Positions 1-5,178 of a stretch of DNA of 5,556 nucleotides are shown here, piece by piece (the first letter of the stretch is position 1; the number at the start of each line of letters is the position of its first letter). Below the pieces are notes generated by a model. The model had not been told where the DNA came from, did no database searches, and worked only from the letters and a program-made list of their open reading frames with translations. Source of the DNA: Bacteroidota bacterium (GTDB lineage: Bacteria > Bacteroidota > Ignavibacteria > Ignavibacteriales > Melioribacteraceae); contig JAKAMS010000190.1 of the NCBI GenBank assembly GCA_021812745.1, forward strand, positions 1-5,556, written 5' to 3'. The translations under genes were made by a program, and so were the position numbers.

Positions 1-1
1 A

Positions 2-40
2 GTTCTTGGAATTCATAAAGTAAAAAAGATGTTTGCTTAA
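2..40 (+). CDS. C-terminal tail of an upstream gene, possibly a SufS-type cysteine desulfurase (partial)
   Basis: Thirteen in-frame codons, including the stop TAA at 38-40, read VLGIHKVKKMFA. The stop is one base before the ATG of sufT, so the two genes are almost certainly one transcript and probably translationally coupled. The short sequence resembles the final helix of SufS/NifS-like cysteine desulfurases (a pattern such as L-x-x-G-I-x-K-V-K-K-x-F), and sufS is a common upstream neighbour of sufT. Twelve residues cannot prove a family. Another Suf component, or an unrelated protein ending in a helix, is possible. That a gene ends here is more certain than which gene it is. Confidence 0.4.
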   Translation, partial: VLGIHKVKKMFA

Positions 41-41
41 T

Positions 42-356
42 ATGATAGACAAAGGAAAATTGGAACAAGCGGTTATATCGGTTCTCAAGACATGTTTCGA
101 TCCGGAAATTCCGGTTGACATTTGGGAGCTTGGATTGATCTACGGAATAAAAATTGACGATGAAGGGAACACGTATATAAAAATGACTTTAACTTCTCCG
201 GCTTGTCCGGTTGCAGGAAGTTTACCCGGAGATGTAAAAGAAAGAGTAAAAAACATTCATGGCGTTAAAGATGTTTATGTTGATTTGGTCTGGGAGCCGG
301 CATGGAGTATAGATAAAATGACCGAAGAAGCAAAATTGGAATTAGGGTTTTTATAA
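42..356 (+). CDS. sufT: SufT: MIP18/DUF59-family iron-sulfur cluster assembly factor
   Basis: A 104-residue cytosolic protein made of a single DUF59 (MIP18/PaaD-like) domain, the usual full length for stand-alone SufT. Family signatures are visible. D20-P-E-I-P24 is followed by VDIWELGLIYG; T51-S-P-A-C55-P carries the conserved cysteine thought to act in cluster or metal handling; then come VWEP at 84-87 and the SufT-type ending M93-T-E-E-A-K-L-E-L-G-F. SufT proteins help mature Fe-S proteins, by cluster carriage or transfer, alongside the SUF machinery. I chose the ATG at 42 over a TTG at 33 because the TTG overlaps the upstream reading frame and the ATG follows the upstream stop by one base. 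An extra cysteine, C18, lies just before the DPE motif. Downstream, the bacilliredoxin and Rrf2 genes continue the theme but are now separated by an insertion element. Confidence 0.92.
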   Translation: MIDKGKLEQAVISVLKTCFDPEIPVDIWELGLIYGIKIDDEGNTYIKMTLTSPACPVAGSLPGDVKERVKNIHGVKDVYVDLVWEPAWSIDKMTEEAKLELGFL

Positions 357-445
357 TTTATTCTTCACTCAGTTCATAAGAATTTAGAAAGTGGTTCTAT
401 AGTTGATTGTGTAAGAGCTATATAAAAATGCAAAGAAAGAATGAT

Positions 446-461
446 AGTCCCGTAAGGGACT
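446..461. repeat. REP-like hairpin L1, left of the transposase
   Basis: A perfect 6-bp palindrome, AGTCCC (446-451), loop GTAA, GGGACT (456-461), followed by the tail GAATGTTGGTAAA (462-474). Counting from GGGA, 16 of 19 bases match the reverse complement of 1035-1053 beyond the transposase, so it pairs with hairpin R2 as an inverted copy. It is read as a REP-type substrate or remnant of the neighbouring TnpA. Confidence 0.7.
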
Positions 462-495
462 GAATGTTGGTAAAAAAAATAAACTACTATAAATA

Positions 496-508
496 GTCCC
501 ATAGGGAC
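496..508. repeat. REP-like hairpin L2, left of the transposase
   Basis: GTCCC (496-500), loop ATA, GGGAC (504-508), followed by GAAATATT. The core CCCATAGGGA and the tail AAATATT recur in reverse orientation in hairpin R2 on the other side of the transposase gene. It lies only 17 bases before the tnpA start codon, so it is also in the 5' leader of the tnpA mRNA and could limit ribosome access; that last point is inference. Confidence 0.7.
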
Positions 509-525
509 GAAATATTTTTAACGCA

Positions 526-987
526 ATGAGTAATACTTATACACAAATTCATATACAGATAATTTTTGCCGTGAAATACCGAATGGCACTGATTAATGAT
601 AAATGGAAGGATGAACTGTATAAATACATCACAGGAATTATCCAAGCACAAAAACATAAATTACTTATTATTAATGGGACTGCTGACCATGTTCATATAC
701 TAGTCGGTTACAGACCGCATCAATCTTTATCTGATTTGCTTCAAGATATAAAAGGTAGTTCATCAAAATGGATTAATGAAATGAAATTTACGCACTCAAA
801 ATTTGCTTGGCAGGAAGGATATGGTGCCTTTTCATATAGTCACTCAGATTTATCGAAAGTAATAAACTACATTACAAATCAAGAACAGCACCATAAAAAG
901 TTAACCTTTTTGGATGAATATAAATCATTTCTTAATGCTTATGATGTTGCATTTGATGAACGATACATTTTAAGAGAACCTGAATAA
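526..987 (+). CDS. tnpA: TnpA: IS200-like Y1 (HUH) transposase
   Basis: A 153-residue protein of the length usual for IS200/IS605 TnpA, covering the whole Y1_Tnp domain. The HUH metal-binding motif is seen as H55-V-H57 in TADHVHILVG. The catalytic tyrosine is Y115 in NYITNQ, with the family glutamine four residues on (Q119) and the usual following EQHHKK. Other family blocks are IHIQIIFAVKYR near the N-terminus, SLSDLLQDIKGSSSKWIN at 67-84 and WQEGYGAFSYS at 95-105. These enzymes cut and rejoin single-stranded DNA at hairpins near the element ends through a 5'-phosphotyrosine bond. The frame is intact and all catalytic residues are present, so it may be active. No TnpB or IscB partner is in the window. 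No clear Shine-Dalgarno sequence precedes the ATG, which sits in AT-rich DNA just after hairpin L2. Confidence 0.93.
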   Translation: MSNTYTQIHIQIIFAVKYRMALINDKWKDELYKYITGIIQAQKHKLLIINGTADHVHILVGYRPHQSLSDLLQDIKGSSSKWINEMKFTHSKFAWQEGYGAFSYSHSDLSKVINYITNQEQHHKKLTFLDEYKSFLNAYDVAFDERYILREPE

Positions 988-994
988 TAATATG

Positions 995-1010
995 CCGTCC
1001 TTAACGGGAC
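995..1010. repeat. Degenerate REP-like hairpin R1, just after tnpA
   Basis: Starting eight bases after the tnpA stop, two overlapping foldings are possible: CCGT (995-998) with ACGG (1004-1007), or GTCC (997-1000) with GGAC (1007-1010). The trailing GGGACTTAGCTGGT resembles the tail of hairpin L1 (GGGACT..., TTGGT) in the same orientation with a short gap. It is weaker than the other three copies. Confidence 0.5.
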
Positions 1011-1020
1011 TTAGCTGGTG

Positions 1021-1079
1021 ATGTTTTTGAAATGTTTACCAATATTTAATCCCTATGGGATTAATAATTTCAAAAACAT
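1021..1079. repeat. Nested inverted repeat with REP-like hairpin R2 (right end of the element)
   Basis: A perfect 13-bp outer inverted repeat, ATGTTTTTGAAAT (1021-1033) and ATTTCAAAAACAT (1067-1079), encloses an inner 8-bp hairpin, TTAATCCC (1046-1053), loop TAT, GGGATTAA (1057-1064). The inner hairpin with its flank 1035-1045 is the inverted homologue of left hairpin L1. The structure could be the right-end recognition site of the transposase. It lacks the GC-rich stem and T-run of a normal terminator, so readthrough into the bacilliredoxin gene is possible. Confidence 0.65.
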
Positions 1080-1120
1080 TTAAACAATTAGAGTAGGATC
1101 AATAATAGAAAGGAAGCAAC

Positions 1121-1657
1121 ATGTTTAACATAAATCAGAAAGCACCAATTTACGATCCCGAAGCGGTTCAGCCGATGCGGGATGAACTTCTCTTTGTAGG
1201 ATTTGAAGAAGCAACAACGCCTCAAAAAGTTGAAGAGCTGATTGCCGGACAAAAAGATAAAACAGTTTTCGTTGTTATAAATTCGGTTTGCGGATGTGCT
1301 GCCGGAAGCGCGCGTCCAGCCGCCGCACAAGCTCTTCAAAATAATATTATACCTGATAAACTTGTAACTGTTTTCGCAGGTCAAGACCGCGAGGCGGTTG
1401 ATCATTTAAGAAATAAATATCTTTCCAACACCCCTCCCTCATCTCCATTTATGGCTCTCTTTAAGAATGGAGAAGTTGTTTACACAATGCCCCGTCATCA
1501 TATTGAAGGAAGAGACGCTGAAGATATTGCAAATGAATTGCAGACACTTTTTAATAAACTATGCGGCGCTCAAGGTCCGTCAGTTTCTAATGATAAATAC
1601 AACGAGCTGGTTCATGCGGTTATGTGCGGATCCAAAATACCGCTTAATAAAAATTAA
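1121..1657 (+). CDS. Bacilliredoxin, BrxA/BrxB (YphP/YqiW, DUF1094) family
   Basis: A 178-residue thioredoxin-fold protein. Residues 49-66 read VFVVINSVCGCAAGSARP, the hallmark CGC active site of bacilliredoxins (C57-G-C59). The family blocks FAGQDREAV (85-93), NTPPSSPFMALFKNGEVVY (103-121) and RHHIEGRDAEDIANEL (125-140) follow. In Firmicutes these enzymes remove bacillithiol from S-bacillithiolated proteins, and a link to Fe-S maintenance has been proposed; here the low-molecular-weight thiol is unknown. It is about 30 residues longer than the usual ~145, with a C-terminal tail containing C148 and C169 that is not part of the core fold I recognise. A good Shine-Dalgarno (AGAAAGGAAG, 1107-1116) precedes the ATG. 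Its place between sufT and an Rrf2 regulator argues for a role in cluster or thiol repair. BrxA and BrxB cannot be told apart by eye. Confidence 0.9.
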   Translation: MFNINQKAPIYDPEAVQPMRDELLFVGFEEATTPQKVEELIAGQKDKTVFVVINSVCGCAAGSARPAAAQALQNNIIPDKLVTVFAGQDREAVDHLRNKYLSNTPPSSPFMALFKNGEVVYTMPRHHIEGRDAEDIANELQTLFNKLCGAQGPSVSNDKYNELVHAVMCGSKIPLNKN

Positions 1658-1671
1658 ATAAGAATGATTAA

Positions 1672-1697
1672 GATCATGATCAAGATCAAGATCATGA
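1672..1697. repeat. Four-copy GATCAW hexamer tandem repeat forming a dyad upstream of the Rrf2 gene
   Basis: Four consecutive hexamers, GATCAT, GATCAA, GATCAA and GATCAT, occupy 1672-1695. The same bases form an 8-bp inverted repeat, TCATGATC (1674-1681) and GATCATGA (1690-1697), separated by 8 bases. It ends 25 bases before the regulator's ATG, a position suited to an operator. It may equally be a neutral microsatellite; the four GATC tetramers at 6-base steps would be Dam sites if such a methylase exists. Confidence 0.6.
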
Positions 1698-1722
1698 ACC
1701 GGAGACTAAGTTACAGAGCAAT

Positions 1723-2211
1723 ATGAAATTTAGTGCGCAAGAAGAATATGGATTACGGTGTTTACTGCGGATAGCAAAATTTTATGCCGTTGAAAAATCT
1801 TTAACCATTCCGGAGATAAGCCGCGCCGAAGGAATAAGCGAACACAATGCCGGAAAAATTCTGCGCGTGATGCGCATAGGCGGATTATTAGAAAGTTCAC
1901 GCGGACAAATTGGCGGCTACACTTTAACGCGCCCGCCCGATCAAATTTCTGTAGGTGAAATTTTGAAAGTACTTGGCGGAAGATTATTTGACGATGAATT
2001 CTGCAGCACACACACCGGAGCTATGGATATATGTACCAATTCTATTGATTGTTCCGTCCGCTCTCTTTGGAAAATGATTCAAGATTCTGTTGATTCTATT
2101 GTTTCTAAAATGACTTTGAAAGATCTAATGGCAAGAGAAAATTTATTATTTGATGAATCATTTGTTAGTTCAAAAGTAGATAAAGAGTTGAAGGAGATTG
2201 AATCCCAGTGA
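1723..2211 (+). CDS. Rrf2-family transcriptional regulator, probable Fe-S sensor
   Basis: A 162-residue winged-helix regulator of typical Rrf2 length. The N-terminus MKFSAQEEYGLRCLLRIA is the family signature. The recognition region follows as LTIPEISRAEGISEHNAGKILRVMRIGGLLESSRG (27-61), then the wing IGGYTLTRPPDQISVGEILKVLGG. Three cysteines, C94, C104 and C110, sit in the cluster-binding loop (FC, IC, DC), followed by the usual SLWKMIQDSVDSIVSKMTLKDL. The three-cysteine layout supports [2Fe-2S] binding and an IscR-like role, probably controlling the Suf genes here. The spacing C-x9-C-x5-C differs from IscR (C-x5-C-x5-C), so the ligand geometry may differ. The Shine-Dalgarno is weak. The upstream dyad at 1674-1697 is a candidate operator. 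The stop codon is shared with the first heptamer of a downstream repeat array. Confidence 0.9.
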   Translation: MKFSAQEEYGLRCLLRIAKFYAVEKSLTIPEISRAEGISEHNAGKILRVMRIGGLLESSRGQIGGYTLTRPPDQISVGEILKVLGGRLFDDEFCSTHTGAMDICTNSIDCSVRSLWKMIQDSVDSIVSKMTLKDLMARENLLFDESFVSSKVDKELKEIESQ

Positions 2212-2275
2212 TTAGTTATTGGCGGTTAGTGGTTAGTGATTGGCATCAATTAACCAACCACAAACAACTAATCAC
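2208..2275. repeat. Inverted array of 7-base repeats (consensus near GTGATTA) after the Rrf2 gene
   Basis: From 2208 the + strand reads in exact 7-base steps: GTGATTA, GTTATTG, GCGGTTA, GTGGTTA, GTGATTG, with a decayed sixth unit to 2249. From 2275 backwards the minus strand reads GTGATTA, GTTGTTT, GTGGTTG, GTTAATT down to 2248. The arms 2208-2230 and 2253-2275 are complementary at 19 of 23 positions with a 22-base loop, so a long imperfect hairpin can form. The array overlaps the Rrf2 stop codon TGA (2209-2211). No T-run follows, so a terminator role is doubtful. Confidence 0.8.
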
Positions 2276-2286
2276 CAAATATCTGC

Positions 2287-2317
2287 TTTGCATTGGATAA
2301 TTCATTTATTTATTTTG
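2287..2317 (+). promoter_or_regulatory. Candidate promoter of the lipoprotein gene
   Basis: TTTG at 2287-2290 and TTATTTTG at 2310-2317 are separated by exactly 19 bases. This is the layout of the Bacteroidota housekeeping promoter (TTTG, about 19, TAnnTTTG), with 7 of 8 bases in the downstream box. The same stretch can be read as a sigma-70-type TTGCAT, 17 bases, TATTTT. It would start transcription roughly 20 bases before the lipoprotein ATG. This is only a motif match. Confidence 0.35.
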
Positions 2318-2342
2318 CCCGCAGTTGATACAGGAATTACAA

Positions 2343-2678
2343 ATGATTAGAAAAAAAATTACGCTGTTTCTTTTATCGGCAATTATTATTGCGGCATTTT
2401 TTAGCGGATGCAGTTGTAACTGCGGCAAGAGCGGCAGTGAACTTAATTTTGTGAAAGGTTATATCACTGTTGTTGGCAATGAGCCGTTCACTAAACTTGC
2501 TATCAAAACCGGCGACGATAAGATTTACGTTTTACAATGCAGCAAAGAATTGAAAGAAGATCTGTGGAGAAAGCAGGGAAGTCTTTACTATATTTTTTAT
2601 GGTGATTTCCACAAAGAACTTGGAGATACAATTATTGTTGTTGAAAAAGTTATTCCAGTAACAAAAGGGGACCTCTGA
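2343..2678 (+). CDS. Small putative lipoprotein of unknown function
   Basis: A 111-residue protein that I cannot assign to a named family. The N-terminus MIRKKITLFLLSAIIIAAFFSGC is a clear lipoprotein signal: a positive start, about 15 hydrophobic residues and a lipobox ending S-G-C with the acylated cysteine at C23. The mature start is unusual in having CSCNCGKSG, that is C23-x-C25-x-C27. The rest (about 35-105) alternates short hydrophobic strands (FVKGYITVVG, KLAIKT, KIYVLQC, LYYIFYGD, TIIVVEKVIPV), suggesting a compact beta barrel such as an OB-fold; that is inference. I start at ATG 2343, with AGGA at 2331-2334 as ribosome site, not at the in-frame TTG 2325, because the signal peptide fits the shorter form. 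It has its own candidate promoter and is likely a single-gene unit in the periplasm or outer membrane. Confidence 0.75.
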   Translation: MIRKKITLFLLSAIIIAAFFSGCSCNCGKSGSELNFVKGYITVVGNEPFTKLAIKTGDDKIYVLQCSKELKEDLWRKQGSLYYIFYGDFHKELGDTIIVVEKVIPVTKGDL

Positions 2679-2692
2679 AAAATTTCAATGAT

Positions 2693-2784
2693 TGTCATCA
2701 CGATCCCGCAAAGCGGGAGAAGTGATCTCAAGATTGCTTCGTCATTTCCCAAGGAACACCTTCGGGAAATTCCTCGCAATGACA
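2693..2784. repeat. TGTCAT/ATGACA-bounded double-cruciform intergenic repeat (copy 1)
   Basis: A 92-base element begins with TGTCAT (2693-2698) and ends with its complement ATGACA (2779-2784). Arm 1 pairs ATCAC (2697-2701) with GTGAT (2722-2726) around TCCCGC-AAA-... GCGGGA (2704-2718). Arm 2 pairs ATTGC (2733-2737) with GCAAT (2776-2780) around ATTTCCCAAGG (2744-2754), loop AACA, CCTT (2759-2762) and GGGAAAT (2764-2770), with one bulged C. On the minus strand it contains the pieces CATTGCGAGGA and GACGAAGCAATCT, which I recognise as a widespread intergenic repeat motif of many bacterial genomes. It lies in the 166-base gap between the lipoprotein and the protease. Confidence 0.75.
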
Positions 2785-2844
2785 TCAAGAAATTAATATT
2801 TAAGCGGTCTCTAAAGATGATAAATAAACCAAAGCGTGGGAAAC

Positions 2845-5178
2845 ATGAAATCAGTTAAAATATTTTTACCTCTTCTCTTTTTTGCCTTTACAATTTCTTT
2901 CGCTCAAACAAGAGTGAATATACAGAAGGTAGATGAATCTGCTCTTTCTAACGGTGAAAGTTATCCCGTTGATGCAGGACCGTTGTTGGAAAGATTTAAT
3001 AAAGCAAACGGAATAGACTTACAAAAACTTGAACCCATTCCTCAGCAATTAAAAAAAACTGCATGGAATTTTTCTTTTGGTTCAACATATAGCTGGTGGG
3101 CTAGCGATTTAAGAACAGGTGCAAACCCTTCGTTTTATCAAGTGCCTTCAACTTGTAAAAAAGTGGGAACAAATTGTTATGTCTTTGTAGAAGATTCACT
3201 TTGGAATGCCGGAAGAGTTGACCAAAACGCTGTTGATAGTGTGCAAATTGCTTTCGATTTAAAAACCCCTAGCGGTTCTATAAATCCTTTAAAAGGTATT
3301 TACCAAAACGATGTTGATGTATACGGCACTCCGCCTAATGTTGATAATGATACAAGAATCATAATTTTGATTCTTAATATTAGAGACGGTTATAAAGGAT
3401 CCGGCGGTTATACTGCCGGTTATTTTCACGGATATAATGAAGGCAATTATACTAACAGTAATAGAGCAGAAATCTATTATCTGGATGGAAACCCTCTCGA
3501 TCTGAAAACGTCCGGCGGGTTAAAAACCGGTATGAGCACTACAGCTCATGAATTTCAACACATGATTCAATTCAATTACCATGGTTTAACTACTCCCTCT
3601 CAAGATCCATTTTTTAATGAAGGATGCTCTCTTGTTGCGGAAGTTATAAACGGATATCCGTTGTACAGTCAATCTTCTTACTACAACGTCAGCACAAACA
3701 GATACATGTTAGGATGGAATCCTAATAATGATCCGACAGATGTATTAAAAGATTATTCACGTGCCGCGCGTTTTTTTCTCTACCTAAAAGAACAGTTTGG
3801 TGTTGGACTTCTTAAAAACTTCACACAATCCTCAATGACAGAAATTAGCGCACTGGATAACACCGCGCTGCCCGCTGTTCCTACTTCAAGAAGATTTAAT
3901 GATATTGTTGTTGATTGGTGGATTGCAAATTATCTGAATGATAAAACGGTAGATCCAAAGTGGGGATATGATTACCCGAATGTTCCTGCAGTTACTCCAA
4001 CTACCACTAATGTTGATCCTAATGTGTCATATAAAAGTGATGCAGTTTATAAATTAGGTGCCGAATATATTTCTTATATATCAGGAAAAAATTTAACGGC
4101 TAATTTTAATACCAACAATAAATCCGCTATACAATTGAGAGCAATTGAAACCGGTCCTGCCGGAAAAAGAGTTTCTATTGTTACTCCGGGTAGCAACTTT
4201 ACAGAACCAAACTTTGGTACTGATTATACAAATGTAACTTTCCTTGTCTGCCATAATGATAATACTGATTATGTTCAAAATCCCGACACAACCCCCTTCT
4301 CATACTCATATGCTTCTTCGGGAACATTTGAAAATAAACCGATGGAAATTGCGTATGATATTACAGAACCAACTGGGTATCTAGGTTTGACCGCTGGTGA
4401 TAGTGTTGCGGTGCAATTTGATGGCATACAAGGTATGCGTTTAGATTCAATAAAAGTTGCTTTACGCGGGGTAGCACCAATTAATGGAAATGTCTTAGAG
4501 TACGTTGGTTTAGCTTCTCAATTAGGCGGGAAAAAATTGGCTTCATTTACTGCGACTTCAACACTTTCTTCCCCTCCAGCAGTAATTAACTCGGGTCAAG
4601 CCTATCCGTATGAAATTCCCTATAAGAATTGGGTTAAAGTTGACTTACGTTCGTATAATATATCTACCAATAATTCTTTTGTAGTTGAATTTCCGATAGG
4701 AGATGCTTACCCGTCATCTAATAGAGTTATGTCTACGGACTATCAATCTACCTCTTCGTATCATAGTTTTGCTTATATATCAACTGCTCCAGCAAGATGG
4801 AGTTACTATTCTGTCTCTGGAAAAGATGGTTATATATTTCTTTATTTGGTTAGGGCATATGTTAGCTCTTTTACGACTGGTGTAAAAGACGTTATTGAAT
4901 TAATGCCGTCATCTTTCAAACTTGCTCAAAATTATCCAAATCCGTTTAATCCAAGCACTGTAATAAATTATCAATTGCCGGTCAGCGGTCATGTATCGTT
5001 AAAAGTTTATGATATGCTTGGTAGAGAAGTAGCAACTCTTGTTGACGAATTCCAGCAAGCAGGAAATCATAATTCGCAATTCTCAATTCGCAACTCTCAA
5101 TTATCCAGCGGAATTTATTTCTACACAATCAAAGCCGGAAATTTTATTGAGACAAAAAAGATGGTGCTGATGAAATAG
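2845..5178 (+). CDS. Secreted zinc metallopeptidase (gluzincin, M30-like) with T9SS C-terminal sorting domain
   Basis: A 777-residue exported protein. Residues 1-20 form a Sec signal peptide, likely cut between A20 and Q21 (SFA-QT). The catalytic region lies at about 150-270: DVDVYGTPPNVDNDTRIIILILNI leads to YYLDGNP (211-217), the zinc motif H235-E-F-Q-H239 and N258-E259-G, where E259 is the probable third ligand 24 residues after H235, followed by SLVAE. This resembles M30 (hyicolysin-like) peptidases, but the exact family is inferred. C104 and C111 may form a disulfide. Residues about 300-680 look beta-rich and I assign no domain. Residues about 690-777 are a type A sorting domain (LAQNYPNPFNPST, VYDMLGREVATLV, LSSGIYFYTIKAG, TKKMVLMK), which directs export through the type IX system and usually cell-surface attachment. 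ATG 2845 is preferred over GTG 2836 because it opens the signal peptide directly and follows GGGAAA. Codons 743-754 derive from a heptamer repeat. Confidence 0.88.
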   Translation: MKSVKIFLPLLFFAFTISFAQTRVNIQKVDESALSNGESYPVDAGPLLERFNKANGIDLQKLEPIPQQLKKTAWNFSFGSTYSWWASDLRTGANPSFYQVPSTCKKVGTNCYVFVEDSLWNAGRVDQNAVDSVQIAFDLKTPSGSINPLKGIYQNDVDVYGTPPNVDNDTRIIILILNIRDGYKGSGGYTAGYFHGYNEGNYTNSNRAEIYYLDGNPLDLKTSGGLKTGMSTTAHEFQHMIQFNYHGLTTPSQDPFFNEGCSLVAEVINGYPLYSQSSYYNVSTNRYMLGWNPNNDPTDVLKDYSRAARFFLYLKEQFGVGLLKNFTQSSMTEISALDNTALPAVPTSRRFNDIVVDWWIANYLNDKTVDPKWGYDYPNVPAVTPTTTNVDPNVSYKSDAVYKLGAEYISYISGKNLTANFNTNNKSAIQLRAIETGPAGKRVSIVTPGSNFTEPNFGTDYTNVTFLVCHNDNTDYVQNPDTTPFSYSYASSGTFENKPMEIAYDITEPTGYLGLTAGDSVAVQFDGIQGMRLDSIKVALRGVAPINGNVLEYVGLASQLGGKKLASFTATSTLSSPPAVINSGQAYPYEIPYKNWVKVDLRSYNISTNNSFVVEFPIGDAYPSSNRVMSTDYQSTSSYHSFAYISTAPARWSYYSVSGKDGYIFLYLVRAYVSSFTTGVKDVIELMPSSFKLAQNYPNPFNPSTVINYQLPVSGHVSLKVYDMLGREVATLVDEFQQAGNHNSQFSIRNSQLSSGIYFYTIKAGNFIETKKMVLMK
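5071..5105. repeat. Five tandem 7-base repeats inside the protease sorting domain
   Basis: Five consecutive units, AATTCGC, AATTCTC, AATTCGC, AACTCTC and AATTATC, lie within the coding frame and encode residues 743-754 (NSQFSIRNSQLS). The unit length is not a multiple of three, so the repeats are read in three phases, and gain or loss of one unit shifts the frame. On the minus strand the units read as GAGAATT/GCGAATT, close in form to the G-x-G-A heptamers at 2208 and 5179. Confidence 0.85.

Larger units (their letters stand above)
446..1080 (+). mobile_element. IS200/IS605-type single-gene element or REP-associated transposase (RAYT) unit
   Basis: One Y1 transposase gene is flanked on each side by two short GTCCC/GGGAC-type hairpins, with no long terminal inverted repeats and no obvious target duplication. 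This fits the single-strand 'peel and paste' IS200/IS605 group or a RAYT with its REP sequences. The limits given run from the first left hairpin to the end of a 13-bp inverted repeat on the right; the true cleavage sites cannot be seen. The remaining leader at 357-445 has no recognisable gene and may belong to the element or to the original intergenic DNA. The element sits between sufT and the bacilliredoxin gene, all co-oriented. Confidence 0.6.

Noticed and set aside
357..445. Possible promoter (TTGATT near TATATA) between sufT and the element
   Set aside because: The spacing between the boxes is about 10 bases, too short for a sigma-70-type promoter, and no Bacteroidota-type boxes fit.
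1088..1405. Open minus-strand frame of about 105 codons
   Set aside because: It lies opposite the bacilliredoxin gene, has no family resemblance and no ribosome site, and the + strand product is unmistakable.
1730..2011. Open minus-strand frame of about 93 codons
   Set aside because: It is the complement of the Rrf2 coding sequence, and its arginine-rich, low-sense product is typical of an antisense frame.
2208..2275. Intrinsic terminator for the Rrf2 transcript
   Set aside because: The stem is long but imperfect and AT-rich, the loop is 22 bases, and no T-run follows.
2836..2844. GTG start adding three residues (MGN) to the protease
   Set aside because: The ATG at 2845 gives a standard signal peptide (MKSVKIFLPLLFF) and has GGGAAA just upstream.
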